64,000 nucleotides of DNA from Sphingopyxis sp. YF1 (GCF_022701295.1 NZ_CP033204.1:3038001-3102000), one strand, 5' to 3'. Shown: positions 7,930 to 18,202, numbered from the stretch's first letter. The notes: a model not told the origin generated them from the sequence alone. A program made the numbers and translations.

Positions 7930-8871
7930 TTAGGACGATGATGCCGCAACGTCAACGCTTGCCGCCTTCGCTCCGAGCACGGTGTCCATGCGCGCCAGCG
8001 GGTGGCGCCGGTTGACCAGTTCGACGAGCCGCCGGCTGTCGACATGGGTGTAGATTTCGGTCGTCGCGATATCGGCGTGCCCCAGCATCAGTTGCAGCGC
8101 GCGCAGGTCGGCCCCGCCCTCGAGCAGGTGCGTCGCGAAAGCGTGGCGCAGCACGTGCGGGCTGACCGCCGCGGGATCGATCCCGGCGCGCGCCGCGAGA
8201 TCGCGCAGCATCTGGAACAGCCGCACGCGCGACAGATGCGCCTTTCCCGACGGAAAGAGCCAGGGCGTGTCGGCGGCGACGAGCGGCAGCCAGCGGTCGA
8301 GCGCATCGCGCGCGCGTTCGGACAGCGGCGCCAGCCGTTCCTTGTCGCCCTTGCCGCGGATGATCAGATATTGGCGTTCGCCCGCCACGGCGCGGCGCGG
8401 CAGCGACACCAGCTCGCTCGCGCGCAGCCCCGAACCATAAAGAAGTTCGAGCAGCAGCAGCATCCGCACGGCGGCGGCCGGCGGCGTTTCGCCCTCCGCT
8501 TCCTCACCCGCCTGCGCGAAAAGCCGCCCGACATCGTCGTGGGTCAATAGGCGCGGGAGGGGACGCCGCGTCGCGGGACGCGCGAGCGCCTGCGCCGGAT
8601 CGTCGGCGCGCTCGCCTTCATCGCGCAAAAAGGCGTAAAATTGTCGCAGCGCCGACAATTTGCGCGCCGCGCTGCTCGCGGCGAGCCCCTGATATTGGGC
8701 CATGACGCCCCGCAGCGCCGCGGTGTCGGCACCGGCCAGCCCGCCGCGCACCAGTCCCCCCGCCTGTTCGAGGTCGCGGCGATAAGCGGCGAGCGTGTTG
8801 CGCGCGGCGCCGCGCTCGGCGGCCATCATTTCGAGGAAACGGTCGATCAGCGCGGCGTCGGTTTCGCCCAC
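7930..8871 (-). CDS. xerD: tyrosine recombinase XerD
   Basis: 313-residue site-specific recombinase that, with XerC, resolves chromosome dimers at dif. The N-terminal SAM-like DNA-binding domain (IDRFLEMMAAERGAARNTL) is followed by the catalytic domain with Arg in YGSGLRASELVSL, Lys in IRGKGDKER, the HxxR box in HVLRHAFATHLLEGG, a second His in LGHADIATTEIYTH, and the Tyr nucleophile in that same stretch. Length and the LEGGADLRALQLMLGH motif fit a chromosomal Xer protein rather than a phage integrase. It starts one base before the stop of the upstream secreted-protein gene, and accA follows. Confidence 0.93.
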   Translation of the reverse strand: MGETDAALIDRFLEMMAAERGAARNTLAAYRRDLEQAGGLVRGGLAGADTAALRGVMAQYQGLAASSAARKLSALRQFYAFLRDEGERADDPAQALARPATRRPLPRLLTHDDVGRLFAQAGEEAEGETPPAAAVRMLLLLELLYGSGLRASELVSLPRRAVAGERQYLIIRGKGDKERLAPLSERARDALDRWLPLVAADTPWLFPSGKAHLSRVRLFQMLRDLAARAGIDPAAVSPHVLRHAFATHLLEGGADLRALQLMLGHADIATTEIYTHVDSRRLVELVNRRHPLARMDTVLGAKAASVDVAASSS

Positions 8872-8872
8872 C

Positions 8873-10672
8873 TCAAACGCGCACCAGCGCCTCGGCGGCG
8901 ATCATCCGCGCTTCGGACGCCAGCCCGACCTCGCGCAGCGCGCGGACGACATGATAGAGATGATAGGGCGGCATCTTCGACCAGTCGCCCTGCATCCCGG
9001 TCGCTGCGAGCAGCGCGACCATGCCGGGTTCACCGCGCGCGGCGGCGTCCGAAATCGCGCGCGTCCAGCGCGTCTGCTTGCCCAGATCGACGCCGAGATC
9101 GCTCGCCGCCGACGCCGCCTGCCCCGCGTCGATGCGTCCGAGCCCGGCGAGGCCCGCGAGCAGCAGCTTCGAGCGGAGATAATCGGCGCTGTCGTCATCG
9201 CTCGAGAAATTGCTCACCGCGCCGGCGTTCGTACCGTTGAGCGGCTGCGGCGATCCGACCGCGAGAATACCCCAGCTGCGGCTGCCGACATTGATCGTCG
9301 GTACCCAGTCGATCGCATTGCGGTCGTAACCGCCCGCGAGCATCGACCCGATCAGCTGCCACGGATCGTCGCCGACGTCGGTGCTGACCGGCAGTCCCGC
9401 GGCGGCGCGCGCGGTCGCGACCAGCGCGGCATAGCGCGCGATCGGGCCCGTTCCCGCATTCCACAGGTTCTGCATCGCGCCATAGCGCTCGGCGCCGCTG
9501 CCTGCGCCGAAGGCGGTGCGCAGCAGATCGGCCTGCGCCGCGAGCCCCTCGCCCGGCTCCTCGTCGCTTGCAGCGGCGCTGATCAGCGAAACATAGGCCT
9601 CGCCCGACAGCACCCCGCGCGCTGCGGCGTCAGGCGCGGCGGCAACACGATCGGCCATTTCGCCCATCGGCGCAAGCACGGTCCAGGCGCGCATCGCGGC
9701 GCCCGCCTTGCCGCGCAATTCGGCGGGAATCGGCGTCGCGGTCGCGGTTGCCATGCCGAAGCGCCAGCTCGTCAGCCGGTCGACATTGTCCCACTGGATC
9801 GTGATCGACCGCCCACCGCTGACGCTGGCGCCGAGCACGCGTTCGGCAAGCAGAATGTCGAAATTGGCGATCTTGCCGCTCGACCGCACCCGGCTCATCG
9901 CCCAGCCCGCAGGTCCTGCCTCGCCCGACAGCCCGGCGCAGATCCCGGCGGCGAGCCGCCAGCTCTGTTCGTCACCGTGCGCGAGGCCGGCAGGAACATA
10001 GGGGCAGAGCCCCGTCGGATCGGCGTTGGCCAGATAGACCTGCTGCGCGACCTGAACGAGGCGCGGGCTCGCGCGGTCGTAATCGACCGACTGGACGATG
10101 CGGCGCGCGACATTCGCCTCGCCCATGCGCAGCAGCAAGCCGGCGCGGGCAGCAGCAAGGTCAGCGCCGTTGATCGTCGCGGGGGTGTCGATCGCCGAGG
10201 CCAGCGAGCGCCGCAGGAGGATCGATCCCCAGCGCGAGGCGACCGGCCCGCGCGTCGCGCGCATGATCGCCGCAGCATATTGGCCGCGCACCCCGAACGC
10301 GTCGGGGGCGAGCCCGCCGGTTTCGGGGGTCAGCGGGCCGACGCGCGTCAGCAGGCGCCGCGCGCCGGGCGGCAGGTCATATTTGAGGGTGCCGGGTTCG
10401 ACCTCCTCGCTCTCCTCTTCGCCTTCCTCGTCGGAGGCCGCGGCGGTCGTCGCGGTCACCGCAGGCGGCGCGACCGAGGCCGGGCTCGGCGCGGGAGTCG
10501 GAGTCGGGGCCGTCGGGCGCGGTGCGGGGGTCGGGCTCGGCGCGGGCGTCGGGGCCGGGTTGCCGAACCCTTCGGGAAGGAGCGATTCCTGGGCGAGCGC
10601 AGGCAAGATCAGCGCAGCGGCCATGGCGGTGCCCGACAGCCCCAATGTCAGCGACAGCAGCGTCTTTTTCAT
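8873..10672 (-). CDS. secreted protein of unknown function with Pro-rich linker
   Basis: 599 residues, not assigned to a family I recognise. Signal peptide in residues 1-27 (LILPALA, then QE), then a low-complexity Pro/Ala/Thr linker (roughly residues 37-75) made of repeated PTPAP units, then an acidic stretch ([14 protein letters not shown]). The remaining ~500 residues are Ala/Leu/Gly-rich, helical in appearance and resemble helical-repeat proteins (inference from composition). The linker suggests a domain held away from a membrane or cell wall. Its stop codon lies one base from the xerD start, so it is the first gene of a likely xerD-accA operon. It is divergent from aroK, with 179 bases between. 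Confidence 0.85.
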   Translation of the reverse strand: MKKTLLSLTLGLSGTAMAAALILPALAQESLLPEGFGNPAPTPAPSPTPAPRPTAPTPTPAPSPASVAPPAVTATTAAASDEEGEEESEEVEPGTLKYDLPPGARRLLTRVGPLTPETGGLAPDAFGVRGQYAAAIMRATRGPVASRWGSILLRRSLASAIDTPATINGADLAAARAGLLLRMGEANVARRIVQSVDYDRASPRLVQVAQQVYLANADPTGLCPYVPAGLAHGDEQSWRLAAGICAGLSGEAGPAGWAMSRVRSSGKIANFDILLAERVLGASVSGGRSITIQWDNVDRLTSWRFGMATATATPIPAELRGKAGAAMRAWTVLAPMGEMADRVAAAPDAAARGVLSGEAYVSLISAAASDEEPGEGLAAQADLLRTAFGAGSGAERYGAMQNLWNAGTGPIARYAALVATARAAAGLPVSTDVGDDPWQLIGSMLAGGYDRNAIDWVPTINVGSRSWGILAVGSPQPLNGTNAGAVSNFSSDDDSADYLRSKLLLAGLAGLGRIDAGQAASAASDLGVDLGKQTRWTRAISDAAARGEPGMVALLAATGMQGDWSKMPPYHLYHVVRALREVGLASEARMIAAEALVRV

Positions 10673-10851
10673 TGCGTCGCGCCTTCGGCAGTCTTGTCGG
10701 TCACTTGCACCTCAATCATTCGCGGCGATCGCGGGGTCTTTTCCCGATCCGCCCCGGTCTGGCAACATCCAATGCCGCCCCGGCGGCTCGCTTGCACGGA
10801 CACTGCAAAATCATTGTCCCGCGCGTTTCGGGCGGTATAGCCGCGCGGACC

Positions 10852-11415
10852 ATGACGCGAAACCCGAAAAGCCCCGAAACAGCCCTGCCCGCGGATATCC
10901 GCGACCGGCCGATCGTGCTCGTCGGGCTGATGGGGTCGGGCAAGTCGACGATCGGCCGCCGGCTCGCACAACGGCTCGGCATGCGCTTCGCGGATGCCGA
11001 CGACGAGATCGAACGCGCAGCGGGCATGACGATCTCCGACATTTTCGCGCGCTTCGGCGAGGCGCATTTCCGTGACGGCGAGCGCCGCGTGATCGCGCGC
11101 CTGCTCACCGGGCGGCCGCTGGTTCTGGCGACGGGCGGCGGCGCCTTCATGAACGAAGAGACCCGAGCGCTGATCCAGCAGAACGCGCTGTCGATCTGGC
11201 TCGACGCCGACATTCCGACACTGGTCGATCGCGTCGCGCGCCGCAGCCACCGCCCGCTGCTCAAGGATCGCGACCCGGCCGAAGTGCTGCGCGAACTCGC
11301 CGCGGTGCGCAACCCGATCTACGCCGAAGCGCATCTGCGCGTCAGTTCGGCATCGAGCCCGCACGAACATACGGTGCGCGCGATCATGGAGGCCCTCGCG
11401 ACATGCAGGAATTGA
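10852..11415 (+). CDS. aroK: shikimate kinase
   Basis: 187 residues. Phosphorylates shikimate in the common aromatic amino-acid pathway. The Walker A motif GLMGSGKST is at residues 25-33, followed by [11 protein letters not shown] (substrate-binding Asp), the FRDGERRV arginine, [11 protein letters not shown] (shikimate-binding glycines) and the lid arginine in [11 protein letters not shown]. An N-terminal extension of about 18 residues is common in alphaproteobacteria. The ATG at 10852 is the first one before the kinase core. The 3' end overlaps the aroB start by 13 bases, implying translational coupling. Confidence 0.96.
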   Translation: MTRNPKSPETALPADIRDRPIVLVGLMGSGKSTIGRRLAQRLGMRFADADDEIERAAGMTISDIFARFGEAHFRDGERRVIARLLTGRPLVLATGGGAFMNEETRALIQQNALSIWLDADIPTLVDRVARRSHRPLLKDRDPAEVLRELAAVRNPIYAEAHLRVSSASSPHEHTVRAIMEALATCRN

Positions 11416-12506
11416 CGGTCGAACTCGGCAGCCGCAGCTATCCGATCCGGATCGGCGACGGACTGATCGGCGACATCGGAGCACAGGTGGCGCCGCTGCT
11501 CAAGCGCCCGCGCACGATGATCGTCACCGACGAACATGTCGCGCCGCACTATCTGGCCGCGGTCGGCGCCTCGCTGGGCGCCGAGGGCATTTCCTTTTCC
11601 TCCTTCGTCCTTGCCGCAGGCGAGGGCACCAAAAGCTGGGACGGACTCGCGCGCCTGACCGACTGGCTGATCGGCGAAGGGATCGAACGCAGCGACCATG
11701 TCATCGCGCTCGGCGGCGGCGTGATCGGCGATCTCGTCGGCTTCGCCTGCTCGATCGTCAAGCGCGGCTGCGCCTTCGTCCAGGTACCGACGACGCTGCT
11801 CGCGCAGGTCGACAGCAGCGTCGGGGGCAAGACCGCGATCAACGTCGCGGCGGGCAAGAATCTGATTGGCGCCTTTCATCAGCCCGCGCTGGTCGTCATC
11901 GACCCCGCGACGCTGGATACGCTGCCGCGCCGCGAACTCGGTGCGGGCTACGCCGAAATCGTCAAATACGGGCTGATCGACGACGCCGGTTTCTTTGGCT
12001 GGTGCGAGGCCAACGGCGCCGCGCTGCTGGCGGGCGACCGTGCGGCGCGCCACCACGCCATCGCGCACAGCGTTACAGCCAAGGCGCGCATCGTCGCCGC
12101 CGACGAGCGCGAGACGCAGGACGTGCGCGCGCTGCTCAACCTCGGCCACAGCTTCGGCCACGCGCTCGAGGCCGAGACGGGCTATTCGGACCGTCTGCTC
12201 CACGGCGAGGCGGTCGCCGCGGGCATGGTGCTGGCGCATCAGTTTTCGGCCGCAAACGGCCTTTGCCCCGCCACCGACGCCGATCGCGTGCGCGCGCATC
12301 TGGCCGCGGTCGGCCTGCCGCACAGCCTGGCGAGCGCGGGGGTGAACTGCGGCGGCGGCGAACTGGCGGCGCATATGGCGCACGACAAGAAGGTGCGCGG
12401 CGGCAAGCTGCCGCTGATCCTGACGCGCGGGATCGGGCAGAGCTTCGTCACCGACGCCTATGGACTCGACACGGTCGCGGCATTTCTGGACGGCGCGCGC
12501 GGCTGA
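11403..12506 (+). CDS. aroB: 3-dehydroquinate synthase
   Basis: 367 residues. NAD- and metal-dependent cyclisation of DAHP to dehydroquinate, second step of the shikimate pathway. Recognisable blocks are [14 protein letters not shown] (NAD binding), [20 protein letters not shown], the metal-ligand Glu in [23 protein letters not shown] with its two His ligands, and the C-terminal [14 protein letters not shown]. It overlaps aroK, the usual pairing in proteobacteria. It ends 26 bases before the convergent antiporter gene. Confidence 0.97.
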   Translation: MQELTVELGSRSYPIRIGDGLIGDIGAQVAPLLKRPRTMIVTDEHVAPHYLAAVGASLGAEGISFSSFVLAAGEGTKSWDGLARLTDWLIGEGIERSDHVIALGGGVIGDLVGFACSIVKRGCAFVQVPTTLLAQVDSSVGGKTAINVAAGKNLIGAFHQPALVVIDPATLDTLPRRELGAGYAEIVKYGLIDDAGFFGWCEANGAALLAGDRAARHHAIAHSVTAKARIVAADERETQDVRALLNLGHSFGHALEAETGYSDRLLHGEAVAAGMVLAHQFSAANGLCPATDADRVRAHLAAVGLPHSLASAGVNCGGGELAAHMAHDKKVRGGKLPLILTRGIGQSFVTDAYGLDTVAAFLDGARG

Positions 12507-12532
12507 TCTCGCAGCGGCTGCGCGGGCGCCGG

Positions 12533-14407
12533 TCAGCCCGCCGCCTCGGCCTCCTCCTTCGCGAGCTTCGCCGCACGGCGCTTTTCGCGCAGCCGTTCGA
12601 GGATGCTCGTCCCCTCGCGGCTGCCGCCCGGCTGGAACCGGTGATCGAGACCCGCGGCCAGGTCGCCCTGGCTCATCTGCGCGTCGAGCCGCATCGCGTC
12701 GAGATGGCGCAGCGCCGCCTCGACATCCTCGATCTCGCGGCGGTCGACGTCGAGCTGTTCGAGCGCGAGCAGCCCGAGCGCGACCGAGCTTTCGAACACC
12801 TCGCGCACCGCACCGCTGGCGCCCGCCCCGTCGATCGCCATCAACTGGCGCCGGTCGAACACGCGCGTGAGCAGCTTCGCCTGCGGGAAAGCGTCGACGA
12901 TCGGGCGCAGCGCCTCCGCATCGATGCTGCGGTCGTCGGTGCAGAAGATGATCAGCTTCGCCTCGTCGGCCCCCGCGCGCCGCAGCACGTCGGTGCGCAG
13001 CCCGTCGCCATAATAGACTTTGGTGTCGAAGCGCCCCGACAGCTCGATCTGGCTCGGTTTCTTGTCGATCAGCGTCACCGAACAGTCGACCGCATGGAGC
13101 ATCTGCGCGACGATCTGGCCGAAGCGGCCGTAGCCGACGACGATCGCCGATCCGCGCGGCGCCTTGCCCGGATCGTCGAGCAGGATGTCTTCGCTGCCGG
13201 GCGAGAATTCGAGGTTGCGCGCGAACAGCATCAGGAAGGGCGTCGACATCATCGACAGGGTCACGACCGCGCTGAACAGGCTCGCCGCCTCAGGCGCGAT
13301 GAGCAGCGCGTCTGCCGCCTGGCCGAAGAGCAGGAAACCGAATTCGCCGCCCTGGCTGAGCAGCAGGCCGAGCCCGAGCGCGACGCTCCACGGCTTGCCG
13401 AAGGCACGGACGATCAGGGTCAGCACGACGACCTTGGTGACCACCAGCCCCGCGGCGAGCGCGAGGACGAGCAGCGGCCGCGCCAGCACCGCATCGATAT
13501 CGAGCACCATACCGACAGCGAGGAAGAAGAGCCCGAGCAGCACGAGGCGAAAGGGTTCGACGTCGGCCTCAATCTCGTGCCGATAGGGCGAATCGGCGAG
13601 CATCACCCCGGCGATGAAGGCGCCGAGCGCGGTCGACAGGTGGAGGCTGTGCATGAAGGTCGCGCTGGCGAGCACCGACAGCAGCCCGACGACGACGAAC
13701 AGCTCGCGCTCGCCATAGCGGCCGACGAGCCGCAGCAGCGGATTGACCACGAAGCGTCCCGCGAAAACCAGCGCGACGATCGCCGCGACGGTAGTCAGCG
13801 CCATCTGCCACCCCGGCGGGGCATCGACGCTGGCAGGTGCGCGCGACAGCGCCGCGACGATGGTGATCATCGGCACGATCGCGAGATCCTGGAACAGCAG
13901 TATCGAAAAGGCGCGTTCACCGAAGGGCGAGTTAATCCGCCCGGTCGCCTTGAGGCTCGGCAGTACCTGCGCTGTCGACGACAGCGCAAGCGGCAGGCCG
14001 AGCGCAAGCGCCGCCTGCCAGCTGAACCCCAGCGTCGCGAAGATCAGCGCGGTGAGCACCAGCCCCGTCACCACGACCTGCGCGAGTCCAAGTCCGAAGA
14101 TCGCGCGCCGGAGTTCCCACAAACGCCGCGGATGCAGTTCGAGCCCGACGAGGAAAAGCAGGAAGGCGATGCCGATTTCGGCGAAGGCGAGCTTCGATTC
14201 GGCGCCGCCGACAAGTCCCAGCCCGTGCGGACCGACGAGCGCGCCCGCGATCAGATAACCGAGCACCGCACCGAGACCGAGCCGGCGGAAGAGCATCACG
14301 AACAGCGTCGCGACGCCGAGCAGGATCGTCCCCTCGATCAGGGCGGTGTCGGTCGCGCTTTCGGCCACCGCTTCGGTTGCGGCCGCCGTCAGCGCGAGCA
14401 GGTTCAT
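12533..14407 (-). CDS. CPA2-family monovalent cation:proton antiporter with TrkA-N domain
   Basis: 624-residue inner-membrane protein of the KefB/KefC type. Residues about 20-400 hold roughly twelve membrane segments, with the family's LLFLVGLELHPRRLWELR and QGGEFGFLLFGQA motifs. Residues about 420-540 are an RCK/TrkA-N Rossmann domain (VVGYGRFGQIVAQML, then LIDKKPSQIE) that binds nucleotide and gates the channel. A short charged tail follows. Known relatives exchange potassium or sodium for protons; glutathione gating as in KefB cannot be read from sequence. The start overlaps the preceding NifU-like gene by ATGA, so it is last in the radA operon. Confidence 0.93.
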   Translation of the reverse strand: MNLLALTAAATEAVAESATDTALIEGTILLGVATLFVMLFRRLGLGAVLGYLIAGALVGPHGLGLVGGAESKLAFAEIGIAFLLFLVGLELHPRRLWELRRAIFGLGLAQVVVTGLVLTALIFATLGFSWQAALALGLPLALSSTAQVLPSLKATGRINSPFGERAFSILLFQDLAIVPMITIVAALSRAPASVDAPPGWQMALTTVAAIVALVFAGRFVVNPLLRLVGRYGERELFVVVGLLSVLASATFMHSLHLSTALGAFIAGVMLADSPYRHEIEADVEPFRLVLLGLFFLAVGMVLDIDAVLARPLLVLALAAGLVVTKVVVLTLIVRAFGKPWSVALGLGLLLSQGGEFGFLLFGQAADALLIAPEAASLFSAVVTLSMMSTPFLMLFARNLEFSPGSEDILLDDPGKAPRGSAIVVGYGRFGQIVAQMLHAVDCSVTLIDKKPSQIELSGRFDTKVYYGDGLRTDVLRRAGADEAKLIIFCTDDRSIDAEALRPIVDAFPQAKLLTRVFDRRQLMAIDGAGASGAVREVFESSVALGLLALEQLDVDRREIEDVEAALRHLDAMRLDAQMSQGDLAAGLDHRFQPGGSREGTSILERLREKRRAAKLAKEEAEAAG

Positions 14408-14832
14408 GCCTGCACCGCCTCGGTCTCGAACGCCGCGATCGCGGCATCGAAGGGCAGCAGGATCGCGCCCTGCCGCGCCGGATAGTCGCGCGCCGGCGCG
14501 AGCAGATCGAAACCCGGCCAGTCGGGCTGGACGCCCTCGCCCGCGAACCAGCGCGCGATCGCGACGCGCGCGGCGCGCAATTCGTCGAGGCTGCGTCCGG
14601 GGGCGTGGCGCGCGAGCAGCGCCGCCGACGCCTGACCGAGCGCGCAGGCCTCGACGTGCAGGCCGATCGCCTGCACGTGGCCCGCTTCGTCGGTGTCAAG
14701 GTCGAGCAGGATGCGGCTGCCGCAGAGCGGCGCCCGCAGGCTGGCGTGATACGCCGCCTCGGGGCGCGGCAGATACTCGGCGGTCGCGACCGCCAGCGAC
14801 AGGATATCGCGATTATAGAGCGGCGCGCTCAT
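14404..14832 (-). CDS. NifU-N/IscU-like iron-sulfur scaffold homologue
   Basis: 142 residues resembling the N-terminal scaffold domain of NifU/IscU. The opening LYNRDILSLA parallels the 'LYnpeVldh' start of scaffolds. Cys37 (APLCGSR) and Cys63 (EACALGQASAALL) match the first two cluster-binding cysteines. The third cysteine of true IscU is absent because no further Cys occurs, so classical scaffold chemistry is doubtful. It overlaps both neighbours (cvpA upstream, antiporter downstream) by ATGA. This short form next to cvpA and radA is familiar from sphingomonads; its role is unproven. Confidence 0.82.
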   Translation of the reverse strand: MSAPLYNRDILSLAVATAEYLPRPEAAYHASLRAPLCGSRILLDLDTDEAGHVQAIGLHVEACALGQASAALLARHAPGRSLDELRAARVAIARWFAGEGVQPDWPGFDLLAPARDYPARQGAILLPFDAAIAAFETEAVQA

Positions 14833-15377
14833 CGCGTCGTCGCGCCCTGTTTCGCGGCTTCGGCTTCGGCCGCCCGCGCCTCGGCGCGGCGATCGGCGAT
14901 CACCTGGCTCATCGCCGCGCTCGTCGCGTTGAGCGCCGGATAGGTGCGGCTGTCGGTCAGCCAAGCGGGGCGCTGAACATTTCCGTACCCGATGTCGTAA
15001 AGGAAGGTGATCAGCATGAACGCCAGCGTCGCGACGATCAGCCCCTTCACCGCGCCGAAACCTGCGCCGAGCCCGCGATCGAAGCCGCCGACGATCGACG
15101 CGCGGCTGCGCTGCCCTATCGCGCGCGACGCCCATTTGGCGAGCGCGAACACCCCGCCGAAGAGCAGCACGAACGCGAGCAGCGACGCGCCCCCCGCCGT
15201 CCCGACCCAGCCCGACACAAAATCGGTCACCAGCGGATGGAAAAAACGCACCGCAAGGATCGCGAGCACCCAGGCGAGAAGTGTCGTCACTTCCTGCACC
15301 AGCCCGCGCATGAAACCGAGTACGGCAAAGCCGCCGACGAGCGTCAGCACGGCAATATCGAGAATGGTCAAACCCAT
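14829..15377 (-). CDS. cvpA: CvpA family membrane protein
   Basis: 182 residues with four predicted membrane segments in the first ~120 residues (ILDIAVLTLVGGFAVLGFMRG; LLAWVLAILAVRFF; LLAFVLLFGGVFALA; and a segment near VATLAFMLITFLYD) and a charged C-terminal tail. The FMRGLVQEVTTLLAW stretch is the family signature. CvpA was named for colicin V production; in other bacteria it affects envelope stress and bile tolerance. It lies ten bases after radA and overlaps the NifU-like gene by ATGA. Confidence 0.93.
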   Translation of the reverse strand: MGLTILDIAVLTLVGGFAVLGFMRGLVQEVTTLLAWVLAILAVRFFHPLVTDFVSGWVGTAGGASLLAFVLLFGGVFALAKWASRAIGQRSRASIVGGFDRGLGAGFGAVKGLIVATLAFMLITFLYDIGYGNVQRPAWLTDSRTYPALNATSAAMSQVIADRRAEARAAEAEAAKQGATTR

Positions 15378-15387
15378 TTGCCGTGCG

Positions 15388-16749
15388 CTAGTCGCGCCCG
15401 AGCATCAGGTCAACGAGTTCGCCGAGGCGGCCGAAACCGGTCACCGAAATCCCACCGACGCCCTTCATCCCCTTCGGCCCCCAGCCGGTCGAAAAACCAA
15501 GCTTCGCCGCTTCGCGGAGCCGCAGCGCGTCGTGCGCGACGGGGCGCACCTCGCCCGACAGCGACAATTCGCCGAACACGATCGCATCGGCGGGCACCGG
15601 CCGCTCGCTGAATGCCGAGATCAGCGCCGCGGCAACCGCGAGGTCGGCAGCGGGATCGGTCAGCCGGTAACCACCGGCGATGTTGAGATAGACTTCCGCC
15701 CCGCCGAGCTGCAGCCCGCAGCGCGCCTCAAGCACCGCCAGCACCATCGCGAGCCGGCCGCTGTCCCAGCCGACAACGGCCCTGCGGGGAGTCGCCCCGC
15801 TTGCCAGCCGTACGGTCAACGCCTGCACCTCGACCAGCACGGGCCTTGTACCTTCCAATGCGGGGAACACGACCGATCCCGGCACGTCGCGGCTGCGATC
15901 GGTCAGGAACAGGCTCGACGGATTGGCGACCTCGCCCAGCCCGCCCTCGCCCATCGCAAACACCCCGATCTCGTCGGTGCCGCCGAAGCGGTTCTTGACC
16001 GCACGCAGGATGCGATACTGGTGGCTGCGCTCGCCCTCGAACGCCAGCACGGTGTCGACCATATGTTCAAGGACGCGCGGCCCGGCAATCGTTCCGTCCT
16101 TGGTAACATGGCCGACGAGCACGAGCGCAGCGCCGCTGTCCTTGGCGAAGCGGATCAGTTCCTGCGCCGAGGCACGGACCTGACTCACCGTGCCCGGCGC
16201 GCCCTCGATCAGGTCGCTGTGCATCGTCTGGATCGAATCGATCACGACGAAATCGGGGTCGCTGCCGCCGAGCGTCGCAAGGATGTCACGCACCGAGGTC
16301 GCGCTCGCCAGCGCCACCGGCGCCTTGCCGAGCCCCAGCCGTTGCGCGCGCAGCCGCACCTGTGCCGCCGCCTCCTCGCCGCTGATATAGACGACCGACT
16401 TGCCCGCCAGCGCCAGCCGCCCTGCCGCCTGCAGCAGCAGGGTCGACTTGCCGATTCCCGGATCGCCGCCGATCAGCGTCGCCGATCCCGCGACGAAGCC
16501 CCCGCCCAGAGCGCGGTCGAATTCGGCAATGCCGCACAACATGCGGTCGGGCATGATGCTGTGCGCGTCGAGCGATTCCAGCGCGATCGTGCGCCCGCCC
16601 TTGCTCAGGTCGTGCTTCGCCGAAAAGGCGGTCTCGCCCGCTTCCTCGACCAATGTATTCCATTCGCCGCAATCGGCGCATTGCCCCTGCCAGCGATAGG
16701 TGACAGAGCCGCAATTCTGGCAGACATATTGACGCTTCGCTTTGGCCAT
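15388..16749 (-). CDS. radA: DNA repair protein RadA (Sms)
   Basis: 453 residues, full length. A RecA-like branch-migration helicase for recombination intermediates. The N-terminal zinc finger uses Cys10, Cys13, Cys24 and Cys27 (YVCQNCG and GQCADCGEW). Walker A is GGDPGIGKSTLLLQ near residue 95. The RadA-specific KNRFGGTDEIGVF motif is present, and the C-terminal Lon-like domain carries GGYRLTDPAADLAVAAAL. First gene of the radA-cvpA-NifU-like-antiporter operon, whose members are separated by 10 bases or overlap. Confidence 0.97.
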   Translation of the reverse strand: MAKAKRQYVCQNCGSVTYRWQGQCADCGEWNTLVEEAGETAFSAKHDLSKGGRTIALESLDAHSIMPDRMLCGIAEFDRALGGGFVAGSATLIGGDPGIGKSTLLLQAAGRLALAGKSVVYISGEEAAAQVRLRAQRLGLGKAPVALASATSVRDILATLGGSDPDFVVIDSIQTMHSDLIEGAPGTVSQVRASAQELIRFAKDSGAALVLVGHVTKDGTIAGPRVLEHMVDTVLAFEGERSHQYRILRAVKNRFGGTDEIGVFAMGEGGLGEVANPSSLFLTDRSRDVPGSVVFPALEGTRPVLVEVQALTVRLASGATPRRAVVGWDSGRLAMVLAVLEARCGLQLGGAEVYLNIAGGYRLTDPAADLAVAAALISAFSERPVPADAIVFGELSLSGEVRPVAHDALRLREAAKLGFSTGWGPKGMKGVGGISVTGFGRLGELVDLMLGRD

Positions 16750-16804
16750 GTCGCCCGCTTAATCGGAACAAAGATGGAACGCCAGAGTTTTCGGGAGAAT
16801 GATC

Positions 16805-17488
16805 ATGACCACCCTTCTCGCCGATCGCCGGACCCTGTTGTCGGGCCTCGCGCTTGCTCCGCTACTCACCCTCCCCGGCTGCGCCAGCCTGCCGGGCTTC
16901 AGTCCGACCGACGCGATCCGTGAATTGCTCAGCCTCTCGTCGCAGCGCGCCTTCGCGCTGCTGCTTCAGCCGAACGGCTTTTACGACAGTCAGGTCGCGC
17001 GCATCGACCTGCCGCCCGAGCTTGGCGGCGCGGGCGCTTCGTCAATCGTCGCGCGCGTGTTGCTCACCGGCGCGTTCAAGACGCGGCTGACGAAGCAGGT
17101 CAACAGCGCCGCGCGCGAAGGCGCCGAACGCGCCGCGCCGCTCGCCGCCGACGCAATCCGGAACATCAGCATCGCCGATGCTGCCGCGATCGTACGCGGC
17201 GGGCCGAACGCGGCAACCGACCTGCTCGAACGGTCGATGGGCCGCAGCCTCGTCGGCGCGATGTTCCCCGGCATCGATCAAGGGCTGCGCCTTGCCGACA
17301 ATGCCGTCGTCACCGAAGCGCTGCGCGCCGCAACCGGCATCGATTTTCGCGGGCTGGTACAGGATGTCAGCGACCGCACCCATGACGGCATCTACCGCGC
17401 CATCGGCAAGGAAGAAGCCGCGATCCGCGCCAACCCGCGCGAGACCGGCAGCCCGCTGCTGACCGCGGTCTTTGGCCTCGCGCGCTAG
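16805..17488 (+). CDS. DUF4197 family lipoprotein
   Basis: 227 residues. Known as a conserved proteobacterial family of unknown function. The N-terminus combines a twin-arginine-like DRRTLLSGLAL with a lipobox LPGC, Cys26 being the lipidation site, so the product is probably an anchored periplasmic lipoprotein. The body has DUF4197 features: long helices with LLQPNGFYDS, TGAFKTRLTKQVNSA and the GLVQDVSDRTHDGIYRAIG tail. A GGGAG site sits 7 bases before the ATG at 16805; the ATG at 16799 is too close to it to be used. Divergent from radA. Confidence 0.88.
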   Translation: MTTLLADRRTLLSGLALAPLLTLPGCASLPGFSPTDAIRELLSLSSQRAFALLLQPNGFYDSQVARIDLPPELGGAGASSIVARVLLTGAFKTRLTKQVNSAAREGAERAAPLAADAIRNISIADAAAIVRGGPNAATDLLERSMGRSLVGAMFPGIDQGLRLADNAVVTEALRAATGIDFRGLVQDVSDRTHDGIYRAIGKEEAAIRANPRETGSPLLTAVFGLAR

Positions 17489-17536
17489 GCGGCTATAGGC
17501 ACCCGTACGAATCGCCCTCCCGACAGGAATCCCATC

Positions 17537-18187
17537 ATGAAATTCTTCGCCGACACCGCCGAAATCGCCGACATCCAGGAACTCGCCGCGACGGGGCTGC
17601 TCGACGGGGTGACCACCAACCCGTCGCTGATCGCCAAATCGGGGCGCGACTTCAAGGAAGTGACCAAGGAAATCTGCGCGATCGTCGACGGGCCGGTGTC
17701 GGCCGAGGTCGTCGCGCTCGACCATGCCACGATGATGCAGGAGGCCGAAATCCTCCGCAAGATCGCCGACAATGTCTGCATCAAGGTGCCGCTGACGATC
17801 GACGGGCTCAAGACATGCAAGGCGCTGACCGGCGACGGCACGATGGTGAACGTCACGCTGTGCTTCTCGGCGGCGCAGGCGTTGCTCGCCGCCAAGGCCG
17901 GCGCGACCTTCGTCTCGCCCTTCGTCGGCCGTCACGACGACAATGGCTTCGACGGCATGCAGCTGATCGGCGACATCCGCCTGATCTATGACAATTATGA
18001 TTTCGCCACCGAAATCCTCGTCGCGAGCGTCCGTCACGGCATCCATGTGCTCGAAGCCGCCAAGATCGGCGCCGACGTGATGACCGCGCCGCCGTCGGTG
18101 ATCAAGGGGCTGTTCAAGCATGTCCTGACCGAAAAGGGCATCGAAGGCTTCCTCGCCGACTGGGCGAAGACCGGGCAGTCAATCTAA
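17537..18187 (+). CDS. fsa: fructose-6-phosphate aldolase / TalC-type transaldolase
   Basis: 216 residues, the compact transaldolase subfamily. Begins with the diagnostic [16 protein letters not shown] and [17 protein letters not shown]. The Schiff-base lysine is Lys83 (NVCIKVPLT). The family ending [17 protein letters not shown] is present. Members either cleave fructose-6-phosphate or act as transaldolase in the pentose phosphate pathway; sequence reading alone does not decide, so the symbol is a working name. It follows the DUF4197 gene by 48 bases. Confidence 0.93.
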   Translation: MKFFADTAEIADIQELAATGLLDGVTTNPSLIAKSGRDFKEVTKEICAIVDGPVSAEVVALDHATMMQEAEILRKIADNVCIKVPLTIDGLKTCKALTGDGTMVNVTLCFSAAQALLAAKAGATFVSPFVGRHDDNGFDGMQLIGDIRLIYDNYDFATEILVASVRHGIHVLEAAKIGADVMTAPPSVIKGLFKHVLTEKGIEGFLADWAKTGQSI

Positions 18188-18202
18188 CATCCGTCGTTTA
18201 CG

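Noticed and set aside
12002..14485. A long plus-strand open frame across aroB and the antiporter gene
   Set aside because: Shadow of aroB in its first part and antisense of the antiporter after that; no recognisable domain.
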